Below the pieces are notes generated by a model. That model saw nothing but the letters and a program-made list of their open reading frames with translations, ran no database searches and was not told the origin of the DNA. From Roridomyces roridus (Eukaryota; Basidiomycota; Agaricomycetes; Agaricales; Mycenaceae), in NCBI GenBank assembly GCA_029378245.1, contig JARKIF010000066.1:1-64000 (forward strand): a DNA stretch of 64,000 nt, written 5' to 3'. Each line of letters begins with the position of its first letter. Position 1 is the first letter of the stretch. Position numbers and translations under genes: made by a program. Below, in pieces: positions 21,781 to 34,000 of this stretch.

Positions 21781-22377
21781 GGTGGCGAGAACTTGAGAGC
21801 CGTGAATGATCGGACCTTCGAATTGATCCGTCGCCACACTGTTTTCTTCCGCCGTCACGCTCCTCATGCACATGCATCGTCCAACCTCAGTCTGTTTCTA
21901 CAGCTTCAGCTTGGCGTCGTTCACTGTAGTTTAATCTTCAACTTTGCCGCCCATCGACTCCGAATCTGCCGACCCAGTCTTCTCTCCTGAGTCCTCAGCT
22001 CCACCACTGCGGCAGTTGCCAGCAATGGCTCAGCATGCTCACTGGCGATTTCTTCCTCATCGATTCAGTACCCTGGTCCGCATCCTTCAAGGCTACTCAG
22101 GCGTGGCTGAATGCGCGGTCGAAGCGACGCAAACTTTGCTGACTGGAATCGACTAGAGCTCCACCCCACTCTTCTGGGACTGATTCAATAAGCCCAGCTC
22201 AGTCTGCGCTATAAGTCGCGACTGGTCAGTCAAGCTAAACACACTATCGACTTGGTCCCCGACTGAACTCAAGGAGGACTCGTCAGCGAGTTCAAAAGCA
22301 CCGGTACTTGATGATGCTCAACAGTTGCACTTGAGGAACTTGGGTCTCAATCTCTGTTACAACGCGTTGCATTTATT
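21781..22377. other. Duplicated spacer between Gly-rich and F-box genes
   Basis: No gene. It resembles the spacers at 11.9-12.3 and 46.2-46.6 kb, so it moved with the module. Confidence 0.6.
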
Positions 22378-22446
22378 CACTCAGATACAAGTACAGGACA
22401 ATTATTACACGACAAGGATAAAGGATTAGTACAAGTTATTCCAGCC
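22378..22446 (-). repeat. Conserved 3' flank of Gly-rich gene, copy 2
   Basis: Nearly identical to 12306-12373 and 46652-46724, in the same position relative to the Gly-rich gene. Confidence 0.7.
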
Positions 22447-22485
22447 TGGCGGTCGGGGTCTGCAGATAGCTTTCTGGTGGATTGT

Positions 22486-23405
22486 TTACCAGTCGTAGCC
22501 GTCGAGGCCACCGAAGCCGCCGAAGCCGCCGCCGAAGCCGCCGAAGCCGCCATCGAAGCCACCGAAGCCGCCGTCAAATCCTCCGAAGCCCCCGTCAAAG
22601 CCACCGAAGCCACGGCCGAATCCTCCGAATCCACCACCGATGAAGTGATTGTCCTTCTCGCTGTCTCCGCTTGCATCTTGGCTGTCATCCGGACTGGGAG
22701 CCTCGGCACTGCGAATTCCGAGGTGGCCGTGCCTGCCATATCTGCCGTGCCTGCCATATCTGCCGTGCCTGCCATATCTGCCGTGCCGGCCGCGCCGGCC
22801 GTAACCGCCAAAGCCACCGCGCCCGCCAAATCCACCGTAACCGCCACGGCCACCGAACCCACCAAATCCACCGTAGCCAAACCCGCCACGACCGCCGAAC
22901 CCTCCAAATCCACCACGGCCGAAGCCGCCATATCCACCGATGAAGTGGTTGTCGCTTCCCTGCTGGTTGTCACCGCTTCCAGCCTTGCTAGCATCCAGAC
23001 TGGGGGCAGGCTCAGGCTCAGCACTACGAATCCCAATACCGCCGGTTTCCTCGAGGATGCAGCAGAGCTCCCCAACAAGGGTGCGGCGACTGGGGCAGAA
23101 GGGCTCTCTGAATCGGCGGCCCCGGAGGAATGAGTTGCGGAACTCGCAGGGACTGCAGTCCTGGGTTGAAGACAGTGAGTTTTTGTGAATGCATTCAAAG
23201 TTCAAACACTAACCCTTCCGCGACCGCCACCGAATCCTCCGCCGAAGCCACCGAACCCGCCGCGGAAGTCTTCGGCGGGGGAGGAGTCGGTCGTCGAGGT
23301 ATCCGCTGCAGGGGTGGCTGCATCCTTAGCCTCCGTGGCGAGGACCCCGGAGGAGAGGGAGAAGAAGGTGATGAGCGTGGCGACGATGGTAGGTGTGATG
23401 CGCAT
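22486..23405 (-). CDS. Secreted Cys-domain protein with Gly/Phe-rich tail, copy 2, 288 aa
   Basis: Exons 23405-23214 and 23160-22486 (53-bp phase-0 intron) give 288 residues. The signal peptide and cysteine domain CX2C-X16-C-X10-CC are nearly identical to copies 1 and 3. The tail holds extra copies of an Arg-His-Gly-Arg-Tyr-Gly unit (three more than copies 1 and 3), a small in-frame expansion. It ends Gly-Tyr-Asp-Trp. Exon 1 lacks one Gly-Phe-Gly-Gly-Gly block present in copies 1 and 3. The TATA box seen in the paralogs is changed here (TATGAAA at the equivalent place), so expression may differ. It lies 705 bp upstream of F-box B on the same strand. Confidence 0.85.
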
Positions 23406-24766
23406 GGTTGAACTGCAGGTGTTGGACTGGAGAGAAGAGCTGGATTTGCTGAAGAATTGCAGACCCTCAGCCGGGTTTCATATCAGCGAGAGCAATTTCA
23501 GGCTAGATGATGAGCACGGTGGTTTTGTCCATCTAAGGTCAATCTCCCTCAGAATCTCATACCTTCAGCACATTGTTCATTGTCCGTTGGTTAGAGTAAC
23601 CTTGGCGCGCGCTCATGCACCCATTCGATCGGTTCAATTGCAATTATAATCTGAATCTTGTGCACGTCACGGCATATTTGTCGAACTCTGATCCCTAATT
23701 GAGACTCTCGGTCCATTTATCCAAGGTTCCTCATACCAGGTAGTAGTGCCCATACTTCTTCGAGATTCAAGACTTGACTTGCCACTGGAAAAATAAAAAT
23801 AAAGATCAACCTATCAGGAGTAGAGGTAACCAGTGTTCAACGTTGAACATGGACAAGTGTTATTGGATGGATATCACAGTGAACGAACTGGACTCATTCC
23901 GCGTACGCACGGAGGGAGACCTGTATCAAATATCAGCTCCGGATTCATACGAAGAAGCTGTTTAAACTCGGTATGCAATGAAAACGATTAATTACAGACA
24001 CAAAGATGCCGCGGCAGGCAGTGAGCTATCCTGGACTGCCGGAATTGCCTCGTCAGCGTTTCAACTCATCTCGGAGTCGGGTGCGTCGTCCTTCTCATAT
24101 GTATCAGATGTAATTCGAACCGCTGATTCGGGGACCTCGGGCAAGCCAACGTTGCGTCGAGATCATTTCAACATAGGTAGAATCTCGAAGATGCGTTCGG
24201 AATTAGTGCGGACAGACCAAACTGGTGTCCCGAGTCCTAGAGAGATGCCTCGACTTATGGTGGCCGAAAGAAAGAAAGCCGCATCGAATTGTTGGGATGC
24301 CATAGGTTTATGTACATAGAGATGGTTCAACTTTGAGATGTTGTACTTTGGTACCATTCTATACAATCGGTCGATTGCTTGGTCAGTTGGGCAATATTTT
24401 AGGTGCAGCCGTCCGAATTCGAAAGGTCGAGCCCTGCCATAATATGCAGGGGCCCTATCAGCATCACTATAGTACTGCCAGTGGGGCCGGACGCCCCATC
24501 ACCCCGTCTTTTTGCTTGCTGGGTAGATTGGGGACCCAAACACATGAATTCGACGATGTTCGACGATGTTCGACAAGAAAACGGGTGGCAACTTGTAAGC
24601 ACATGCACAACTTCATTCCTACTCGAGTTCCGGTTGACCTTCCGGAACAAAATGACCCCTCTGCCACTATAACTTGGTTCTATCGGGTGGCGTATTTAAT
24701 GCTTGGAGGTAGGATGTACCCTGAAGACAGCGGTCAGAATAAAAGACGATGAGATGCAAAATGAGC
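23406..24766. other. Duplicated upstream region, then unannotated sequence
   Basis: No gene. 23.4-24.2 kb is similar to the upstream regions of the other Gly-rich genes; 24.2-24.77 kb shows only short frames. Confidence 0.5.
23835..23848. promoter_or_regulatory. Perfect 14-bp palindrome upstream of Gly-rich gene copy 2
   Basis: GTTCAACGTTGAAC is its own reverse complement. The same palindrome occurs at 48106-48119, the equivalent place upstream of copy 3. A related but imperfect sequence is at 13771-13784. It could be a dimeric transcription-factor site. Confidence 0.4.
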
Positions 24767-26359
24767 TCACCAAGCCTCAAACGAAAACCGCAGCCGGCCT
24801 TGCGCCACCAGATTTTGAAGTGGTCCCTCCTCCATCTCCTTGCGTTTCTCCTTTGGCGCAGACGGTAGGTGGCTGAGTACAGCCTCGAATACAGGTTTCC
24901 CGGGCGTCGGGCGGACGCGCGCAAGGATGCAATCGAAATAGATTTGTGGGGTAAACACCAATTGAGAGTCGCAGCTCAGATATTTGAGCCGCGGCACTCT
25001 CAAGGGCTTGCCCTCTGGTGTCTGCTGACCCAAAAACAGCAGAAGACCGTGCAGGACGGTGTGATGATCCCCTTGGTCGGAGATTTCGAGCCGTTGGAGG
25101 GCTTCCAAAGGTTCCAAGACGTTCCTGAGCTCAGTATCATCAATGACGACGTTGGCGATGCGGAGGACTCGGAGGGTGCGGTGGAATGATGAACGGCGGG
25201 AGAGAGATCGAAATTGGACCTCTGGCCAGGGTGGTGGGTCGTCGTCGATGAGGTCATACGGTCCGATGGTCAGGGTGTGCAGATGCGGCAAAGTCAGAGA
25301 ATCCCAGAGCCGACCCCAGGCCTCCATGTGAGGTGTCCGCCAGATGGTGAAGCTGGTGAAGTAGAGTGAGAAGGAGGAGATGTGGGATGTAACTCGTGGG
25401 AGGTACCCAGTGTCTCCCACGACTCGGAGTGTAAATGCTGCGTCGGGATGGGATAGATTGGCCATGACGCGGAAGACGGCGTGCAAATCGGCCGCGTGGG
25501 GCGACGGCGTGCCGAGGTAAGTCAACGAGACCACTTGGCTCCACGGAAGATCAGGAACTGTCTGCCTCCCCCTAGCAATGATGGTGGCCCGTCGTAATTC
25601 GCGTGCGGTTTCAAACGTGTCCCCAAGATCTCCCTGTTGGACGTTTACCAAACGGAGCTCCTGCAGACAATCCAGTTTACCCTTCAGCCCGAATAAGGTA
25701 GTCCTGATGCGGGGGTACCGTTGTGCATTGGTCAGATCGACAGAAAGGCGTCGCCAATGCTTGGAAGATTGAGCAAGCAGGTCCAATGCGTCGTGAAACC
25801 GCCGGGAGTACGAATCCAGGCTCTGTAGCTGGACTGTCAATGAGCGTGGCATTGCTCGCTTCACCGATACACGCAGCGCAGGCAACAACTGCTCGAGAAA
25901 GCGTTCGCTGCCATCCACAACGACATTGGTCCACAGTGTGGGCGTTCCCATCACAACACCGTGCCACCGAGCACAGACTCGAGAAATGCGCCAAAGCTCC
26001 GCTGCCAGGAGATTGACGGGCTGATTCGTCATGCGCTCCGAGACGTACTCGAAAATCTGGCATAGAATTTCCGGAGGCAATCGCCTCACGGGAGACTGGA
26101 GAGCGCGATATCCGTCGATAAAGTATTGGACCTTTGCGCGAGCTGTCAACATTCCATCCATCTCCGCAGCCTCCGCTTGCATTCCTGCGATGGCAGCATC
26201 ATACTCCTCGAGGATCGACGTGGAAAAGATGACTAGCGAAAGTACGTTGGGAGGAATATGAGAGGATCTGAGCAGTTGTCGGAGCTCCTGGAATTGGTGT
26301 GGAGTAGGAAAGGTGTCCGAGGATAGCAGAGGATTCTCGCAGGAGGAGGAAAACAACAT
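24767..26359 (-). CDS. F-box protein, single exon, 530 aa
   Basis: One uninterrupted frame of 530 codons. Residues ~45-90 form a helix likely to be coiled. A canonical F-box follows near residues 92-150 (Leu-Pro-Pro-Glu-Ile-Leu-Cys-Gln-Ile-Phe, later Ile-Ser-Arg-Val-Cys-Ala-Arg-Trp). The rest is leucine-rich and ends Phe-Ser-Phe-Glu-Ala-Trp. This layout is typical of the large F-box families of mushrooms, which are thought to serve as SCF substrate receptors. It is not closely related to the 8-exon F-box family around it. The ATG at 26359 is the first in the frame. Confidence 0.85.
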   Translation of the reverse strand: MLFSSSCENPLLSSDTFPTPHQFQELRQLLRSSHIPPNVLSLVIFSTSILEEYDAAIAGMQAEAAEMDGMLTARAKVQYFIDGYRALQSPVRRLPPEILCQIFEYVSERMTNQPVNLLAAELWRISRVCARWHGVVMGTPTLWTNVVVDGSERFLEQLLPALRVSVKRAMPRSLTVQLQSLDSYSRRFHDALDLLAQSSKHWRRLSVDLTNAQRYPRIRTTLFGLKGKLDCLQELRLVNVQQGDLGDTFETARELRRATIIARGRQTVPDLPWSQVVSLTYLGTPSPHAADLHAVFRVMANLSHPDAAFTLRVVGDTGYLPRVTSHISSFSLYFTSFTIWRTPHMEAWGRLWDSLTLPHLHTLTIGPYDLIDDDPPPWPEVQFRSLSRRSSFHRTLRVLRIANVVIDDTELRNVLEPLEALQRLEISDQGDHHTVLHGLLLFLGQQTPEGKPLRVPRLKYLSCDSQLVFTPQIYFDCILARVRPTPGKPVFEAVLSHLPSAPKEKRKEMEEGPLQNLVAQGRLRFSFEAW

Positions 26360-29280
26360 GGCAGTCCGGAGAGAAATCGAATTGCTTAGTCACAGCGCTC
26401 ATGATCCTTCGTCCTATAGTTCGCGCCCTGCTGGCGGGCAACCGCGAGATGACGTAGTGATTTGACAAACAACGTCATTGATCTGGGCGTCGCGCTCTCG
26501 CCGCGTCTCATCCACAGCACCATTTCGCGTCGTTTCTTCGCAGATAACATGGTGTATGTATAGCTACCTATCCATGGTTTTACCCAGCCAAAATCCGAGT
26601 AGAAACACATGGCCGAAGGCTCGGCAACTCACCATCACGTCAAAAACTGAATTGAAACGACATCTCCTGGTTGGCAGCCATCGGGGGCGCGTTTGCAATC
26701 AGACCTTCACTGGTTACTTACTTGTAACGTCAACCAGTCGAAGGTCTGGCTACGTGAGACTACCTTCGTCCCGACTCCCGACTCCCGACACCTGATTTCA
26801 TCCCGCTCGGAGTCGCTGTCCCTGACGACCCAGCTGTAAGGATAATCCACAAACTCGCCGCAGCGCCCGTAGACAGCTCTTTATCTGGGACATGACGCAT
26901 CGGTATCCTACCACGTCACCGTCGTTGTCGATGGGGGAGAGATGGAAAGGCTCGCGAATCTGAGGAGAGTGTCTCCACTCGACGCCTCTTCATATCACTC
27001 GGGTGCGCCCTTCACCATCTTCGAGCACCTCAGCTAATCTGGCTAGCCAGTGCCCTCGTCGTTCAGTTCCCTGCGTGCCTCGGTTCCCGAGGTCATCCTC
27101 GGTGATGGTGGCACTACTTGCCGGCGGTGGTTTTCACCACTTTCTCGTGGATATCACGAGATTCGGTCGCCATATTTGCCCCAGCACTGAATCACCGTCG
27201 TCGTTGAGCTCACGATTCTGCGGAGTGCGTCTCCACCGACCCTTTATGTAAGTGCGCCGAGACCAAAGTCGAGTGTGTTGCAGCTCATGTCGAAACAGCG
27301 GACTTTCCGTCGTTGCCTGCTTCTCTGCAGGCGAATCGACTTGGGGTGCAGGAATCCAGCCGTATCTTTTCGAGCCCACCCTCGTCGTCTTCCCTTTGCT
27401 GGCGATGCTCCCCTTCACCCTGCCGTTACCACCTCACGCCCACCGTTTTCGTCCTGTGCTTGATCACGCCCTCGACCTGTATCATTCCGAATGCATCTCA
27501 TCGGGTTTCTTCCATACCTCTACCTAGACATGCGCGGTGTCTCAGCACGGGAGAACATTCGACCCTGCTCCTGGGCGTGACCCGCCTTATCTCGAGCACA
27601 ATCTCTTTGAGATGCTCGGTGGGCTTCTAGGGCGGGGAGGGTAGCTGCTGGGGAGCGCATCGGGCTCGTTCATGTAGCGCTGGCGGAGCAGGAGGAGTAT
27701 CACTGCCCCGTCTATCGACTCTCAGCGGAGGTCATCGGCTACCTTGCCTCATCCTATCCTTCCCTCTCGTTGAGGGTCAAGGTATCGGGCTCTACACTGT
27801 GATATCTACGCTCGCCTTCGCCCCTTCCTCCGTTCTGCATCATTGCATGTGCCACGTCATCTCTCCGCCGGGAGTATGATTTCACAGGCGCAGTGGATGA
27901 CTATGCGTCTTTCCTCCTTTCGTGGACGCGCACACCTGCTGCTACTCACCCGAGAACGCGAAAGGCGGGCGGTACATCTACGTCATCTCGTATGGTCGAC
28001 GTCTCCGTATTGCGAGCAGCCGGAGCTCCCCAGACGCTGGTCCTGAGCCAGCCCGCGACTGGGCTGCCGGCGTCCACCTCCCGGGCTTGCTCTGGGCACG
28101 CCAGTCTGCCGGCATTCTTGTCCTCACAGGGAAGCATCGGTAGCCTCTCCTCCGGGTCCTCCCTCCACCTCCATTCTTGCCCCCTTTCACATTGGTGAAT
28201 TATTCGCGTCCATGCACATCTGTATTAACATGCAATCAGCGCTTTTCCTATTGCTTCTACCCCTCCGGTCCTCACACAAGTCGATCCAGCACGACATACA
28301 TCCCTGCATTGCACGGCCGCTCCCGTATGGCGACTGTGGCTCCCCATCGGGACTATCCTCCGAGAGAGAGAATGCACCTGCGTGTTTCGGGCCGACTTCT
28401 CGACGGGTTAGACCTTTCAGGTTCTGCGCGCTAGCGCCTCCCCTTTCCCGGTAGCCCACCCTGCATCTTCCGCGTTTACCGGCCTCCATCGACGCCTCCT
28501 CCCAGCTCCTCCTATCCTTCATACCACCGGCAGACTTCTCCTGCAATCGAGGCCTGGCTCCAATTCGCCGACGGGCTACTCCCCGCTGCTCTCGCATCGC
28601 TAGCTCCTTTGTCGAGCGTCCCTTCCAACGCATCACCGTCGCGTCCGTACTCGGCACTTCTCTAACCCAGGCGGAAGGGTGTGTGTGCTCGCCGCTCATG
28701 CTTGGAGCCCGGCGAGTCTTCCTGGTGTCAAAGATGATCCCCAGCTCATCTCTCGAAGGCACGCCTGGCTACACCACGCTAGCGCTGTCGTCGAGCGCAC
28801 CATCAAGGGCATCTCCTTCGTAGTTGTCGGCACTGCTCAGCCCTTGCCCAAGGGTGTGTGATAGACGGAGGTGTGGGTAGGCATTCTGCTTCGAGTATTT
28901 GCAGCTCGATGGGATGGGGACATTGCGCGGGCTGTTTCAGGGAGCTTGTACCGGGCTTGATGACATGCGGCATGCGCGTTCTTCACGGTAGAGGGAGGAT
29001 CGTCATTAGTCTTGCCCCCGACCGTCCGTCGATCTTGCCCTGGGTCACGGTGTACAACTACAAGGGAAGGCGGCGCACATTCTTCCACACCTGGTTTCGG
29101 GAGGAGCAGGTGCTGTTTATTACATTCCGTGGAGTAGATAGTGGGTGGTATAAATAATTATAAGTACATGCATATACAGGGGAGTACATACAGAACGGAG
29201 AGCGACGATCATAGCATGTGTGTATGTAGTTGGGAAATGTATACATTGGATGGGGGTGTAGCGCACGTCTAGCGCCGGCT
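26360..29280. other. Long stretch without a recognisable gene
   Basis: GC-rich sequence with several 60-190-codon open frames on both strands (for example 28187-28762 on the minus strand and 28858-29157 on the plus strand). None shows a domain or a convincing exon chain. It may contain decayed genes or an unrecognised gene. Confidence 0.35.
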
Positions 29281-29821
29281 TTAGTTCTTCTGGGATCCGC
29301 GCCGTTTGCGGAAGATCGCGCTTCTGAGCGCAGCCTATAGCTCATGTTAGAAGCTACACGCAAGCAAAGGAAAGACACGTACCCAAAATGCACTTGGCTT
29401 GTCCACCCGTCTAGGGCTGTACTCGGCTTCCTCAGGCTTTACGTCCGTTTCGGTGCCCTCCTGGATATAGGTCTGCGATGATATCAGGCGGTATCTTTCG
29501 TACGTCAAGACAAGCCGTACGAGGCGCGTGGGAGAGACCTGGTAGTCGACGCTATATCCATGCCCAGGGAGGCTTGGATCCGAGCGCGACGCATACGGGC
29601 TGGTGGGCTATCGGGAGTCAGGTGGGCAACAGGTGGAAGAAGACAGTATCGCGACGTACGCTGAGCGACTCGAGCCGTGAGACGGGCGAATGAATCTCCT
29701 CGCGCGTGGTCCGGTAGTAATCCGTTTGTGTGAACGAATTTCTCGGTGGCGAGGGCGCGGACAACGTCAGTGGGATGCGTAGCTTTGGCTTTGGCTTGGG
29801 GAACTTCTTCTTTGTGGGCAT
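29281..29821 (-). CDS. Conserved-looking unknown protein, 146 aa
   Basis: Exons 29821-29660, 29607-29383 and 29334-29281 are all phase 0 with GT-AG introns of 52 and 48 bp, giving 146 residues. The N-terminus is Lys/Pro-rich, the middle has a Tyr-rich stretch and a short hydrophobic strand, and the C-terminus is basic (Arg-Lys-Arg-Arg). A basic N-terminus could target mitochondria or the nucleolus, but no domain is recognised. The long in-phase exon 2 and strong splice sites are the main support. An alternative acceptor for exon 2 closer to it would break the frame. Confidence 0.55.
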
Positions 29822-31015
29822 GTGCCGCTGCTGAAGGACGAAGATGGCGGTCGGATTGCAAGGGCTTTTAGGGCGGCGCAGAGAGAACCACCATCTGATG
29901 ATGCCCTTCCTTTGTGTCCTTTACACCAGCTTGCAACAGCAGGAAACCTTAGCCAGGGGAGGATAGGTACGCGGTGGCAGTCTCGGAGCTGATGGAGAGA
30001 CTGAATGCAGGCGCGCAGGAGAGTTAACGTAATAATGGCGCTGCGGCTTGGAGACTCTTGTCAAAGTATTGCATGACACTGTACTTGGTTCCTTGCTCGT
30101 GCTTTGAATTCTTGGATTTCCTGCTTGGTCTGGCGGAGGAACGACTTTAGGATTATCAAGACGAGTTCAAGACGGCGGACAACAGACTTGATATCTCGTT
30201 CGGCACACTCGCTCCAAAGATCCTCCAGGGCCGCGCACCAACACTCCTCGGGCAGCAGCATTTCGCAAGACTTGATGGAATTCAGAGGAAGAGAAACACG
30301 ACGGTCCATCGCCACGTCATTGTCTGTCATTCAGCCGAATAGCGAGAGCAGGCCGCCGGCGACGTGCGTCCGAGTCGTGCGATATGACGCAACGCAGAGA
30401 CTAGAGTCGACGGAACCATGGGACGATTACAAGCAGTTGAAGTGCAGAGGCAATGTGAGGCACTGTACATGTGAGGCACTGTGTGCCCGGAATCACACCC
30501 CTGGAGCTGGCTGCTGGATCGCCGTCTACCGGGTTTCTAAATGGATGAGGTATTGTGGATCGAGAGATTGAAGGCGCCGTACGTCAGGGGGAGGGAAACA
30601 GTCCAGCCTCCATTCGATGTCGACGATACGGAGTCAACGTCTACGACCGTGTGCATGGGCGTATAATTGAACGTTCTCAGTCTGCGGGTCGACTTCGGGG
30701 AAAAAAATCGGGATCCTTGCTCGGTCAGGCCTCGGCTTATCAGCTTGGTCCGTTCGAATCGACTAGTACTTACTCAGGAACACAGGGAGATTGCTGTGGG
30801 GCCCAGGGCAGACCGCGGCCGATACAAGTCGGAAGACAAGGAGCATGATGCATGATGGTGCTTGGAAAGCTCCAAATCAGTTTGAAATCAGTAGGTCTCA
30901 GCTTTGACCTCCGCGACATCGGTCCTGTTCGGATTCCTCACTCAGGTACTATATCACTGCAGTTGTTTTGTCCCTCTAGCTAACCCAGTAACACTTGAAC
31001 CCAGTGAAACGAAAG
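29822..31015. other. No clear gene
   Basis: An 89-codon minus-strand frame at 30061-30330 is Leu- and Glu-rich and might form a coiled coil. I cannot assign it to a gene. Confidence 0.35.
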
Positions 31016-34000
31016 TCATCTACGGCCACCATGCTTTGAAAGAATATTCCCCAACACCATCCTTCCATGACAATCGGCAGCCCGCAGAGCTTTACCGCCC
31101 CATATCCCCTCCGCATTAACGTCGGCTCCATGGTGCAGGAGCATCAACACAATATCTTCATATCCCTTCTGCGACGCTGTATGCAGGGCCGTCCCAAAGC
31201 ATTCGCTCCCTGCCGCATTTGGATCGGCGCCATGCTCGAGTAGTAGCTGTACAATCTCCGCATGCCCTCTAAAGGTCGCTGTCTGTAGCGCACTGCGGTG
31301 GAATTTATCTTGTGTGTTCACGTTGACGCCGCGCTCCAAAAGCAGCCTTACAACCATTTCCAGATCATGGCGACACGCCGATAGAAGCGCGCTCCCGTCT
31401 TGTATTGACTCTTCGTCGATCTGCGCCCCGTGTTCCAGCAGCAGCCGAATGATTCCTGCGTGCCCTCGCTCCAAGGCAATGTTCAGCAAACCGTCGTTTG
31501 CCGCGATCTTCGCGCCATGGTCAATGAGGAGCCGGACAATTCCTTCGTGCCCTCCACCCACTGCGCGCTGCAGAGCATTCCCATGCTCTCCTTCCTCATC
31601 CTCGACGACAGATGCCCCGTACTTCAGGAGAAGCCGCACAATAGCCGCATGGCCCCCCTCCGATGCTGCCTGTAGCGCACTGCTTCCCGCATACCACTCT
31701 CTCACAACGCAGGGCTCAGCACCATTTTCCAAGAGCAAGTTGACAATCTCCGTATGCCCGGCTAAAGACGCGGCTTGCAGGGGACTCCCCATTTTACCCC
31801 ACATTCTGCCCTCAATCTCCGAAAGGTTCGTGTCCGCGCCATGCTCGAGCAGCAGTTGGACAATAGCCCGGTGACCTGCCAACGATGCGGCTTGCAATGG
31901 GGTCTTGAACCAGTTATCCGACGTTCCAGCACCATGCTCCTGGAGAATCCGTACAACTGTGGGATGTACTCCAGGCAGCGCAGCTTGTAATGTTAGACCA
32001 GCCTCAGCTGGACTTGCAAGCTTCACATTAACGCTCGGCGTCTTGAATTCCACGCTGGCGCCGCTCCTCAAAAGAGTTTCAACCATATCAGTAAACCCCA
32101 TGAGCGCCGCCTTCTGCAACAACTCAGCCGCTCCCCGTCCCTTCATCAAATGCTGACAGATCCCTTCCAACCCAAACACGGCAGCAATCCACAATCTATC
32201 CTTCACCTCGCGCCGTTCGTCTCTTTCGTGTGGATAGAAGACGTTGAACATCCGCCAGAGTTTGTACCACACGTCGCAGTCGGCGAGGAAGGCCAGGATC
32301 GCGTCCCGGATGAGCGCCTCTGGTTCGCCGCGCGCGTGGACGAGGCAATATTCCACTGCGTACTGGAGGAACGATTTGCGTGTTATGAGATGGTAGGTGT
32401 TGCGCGTCTGGGCCTCGAACGACAGATAGGTAATGCACGTGGCCGTGATATGGCTAGTTGCGTTGGGGAATGCATCGACTTGGAGGTGCTCCAGATGCTT
32501 CTGCACGGTGTAATGGATGAGCCGTATCGTCTCATCTTCTCTGTTCAGCACCACAAGGCCTGCGCAGACGGAGATAATCGTGTCCACCTCAACTAGATTC
32601 TCCGGGTTGAGCTGCGTCGCTCCCAATTCAACGGCGAGAGCCTCTCGGAGCTCGTGCGGGTGTAGTGGGCGTTGTGCGTGGGCGATCCAGGAGAGGACCA
32701 GCCACGCAAGTCGTTTGTCGTCTTCTCCCTGTCGATCGATCCTGTCGATTACGTCGTCGTATGTGTGCTTCAAATCGCTCGGCATGCGGTTCAAAGTGTC
32801 TCGTACGGCCTTGACGGTGTGCTTGGTCTCGAGGGACTCGATTTGGAGTTTTGCCAGCAGGAACCTGTGTTGTTTTAGGAACTTCTGCTGAGCAAATGAA
32901 TTGAATACGAACATCCCATCCCATCACTGCGCTGTACAATTTGCCCTTCTATCGCATCTTGCAAGTCCGGCGCACTGCTGATATGTTTGGAAAGGCGAGA
33001 AGACCTGGAAATCTGCTCGTCGAGGTATTTTCGCACATCCTCTTCGGCAGCGCGAATTTCCAGTGTTTCCATGAGTGACTTGGGAACTGTGTGCTCGATG
33101 CGGATGTGCGGCCGAGAGGTCAGCATCAGGTTTACAGTGGGACCCAGCGCGCATAGGTATCGAAGCAGCGTATCGCGTTGCTTCTCTGGGTATTCGTCCA
33201 GCGCGTCAACGATGAGGAATACCTTTGAGTATTCGGAGATTATGGAACGGAGCGCGGCGCGGTCTTCTTCTGCCGATGGGCGAGTACGTGGTTCGTAGTG
33301 CTTCTCGTATAACTGGCGGACGGCGGAGGAAATGTATTTCTTGAAGACGAGCTGGCGCCAGAGACTTGCGAGGAGTTTAGATGGTGTGTGGGTATCGGTT
33401 TCCTTGTGGTTCAGGTACATGACTGCGACGCCAACGTCTTGGCAATCGTTGTTTGAGCGGAGATGATCCACGACAATTGAACTGCAGAATGTTCAGATAC
33501 AACTTGACATTGTGCAATGTGAGCATACACCAGCACAGTCTTCCCGGCGCCTGCTGTACGTAGATCGCATCAGTTGAACGTCCCAGAACAATGACCACTC
33601 ACGCATCCCGCGGCCCCACAAGATATTCCCTGTGCATGACTCCCACCTTTTGAAGGAGTCAGTTTCCAACAGCCATCGCCCCGTGCCTGGTTGATGAGTA
33701 TTGAAAATGTCGGCTTGGCGGAGGAAGAAATTGACCGGTGAGTACCACTCTATTATTTCCTCGCGCTTTGCGGCTGTCGGAACACGATGAATAAAACCCA
33801 GACAGGTCCGGAAGCGTACCGTCCTGAGTTCGCACAACACCTCCGATAGACTGGGAGAGATCTATAGTTTGATGTATGAGGGGGGTCGAATTCATCTTTC
33901 GAACGTCAAGGCTTACAATTATGCTCCAAGCTCAATTGCTCGTTGGTTTCTTGCAGTGCAGAGATCGTATCTGCCCTGGCAGTTGGAGAAATGCCGCAAA

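Noticed and set aside
27843..28200. Possible RNase H/viroplasmin-like segment (Arg-Tyr-Ile-Tyr-Val-Ile)
   Set aside because: Only one short block resembles that domain; the rest does not follow and no exon chain could be built.
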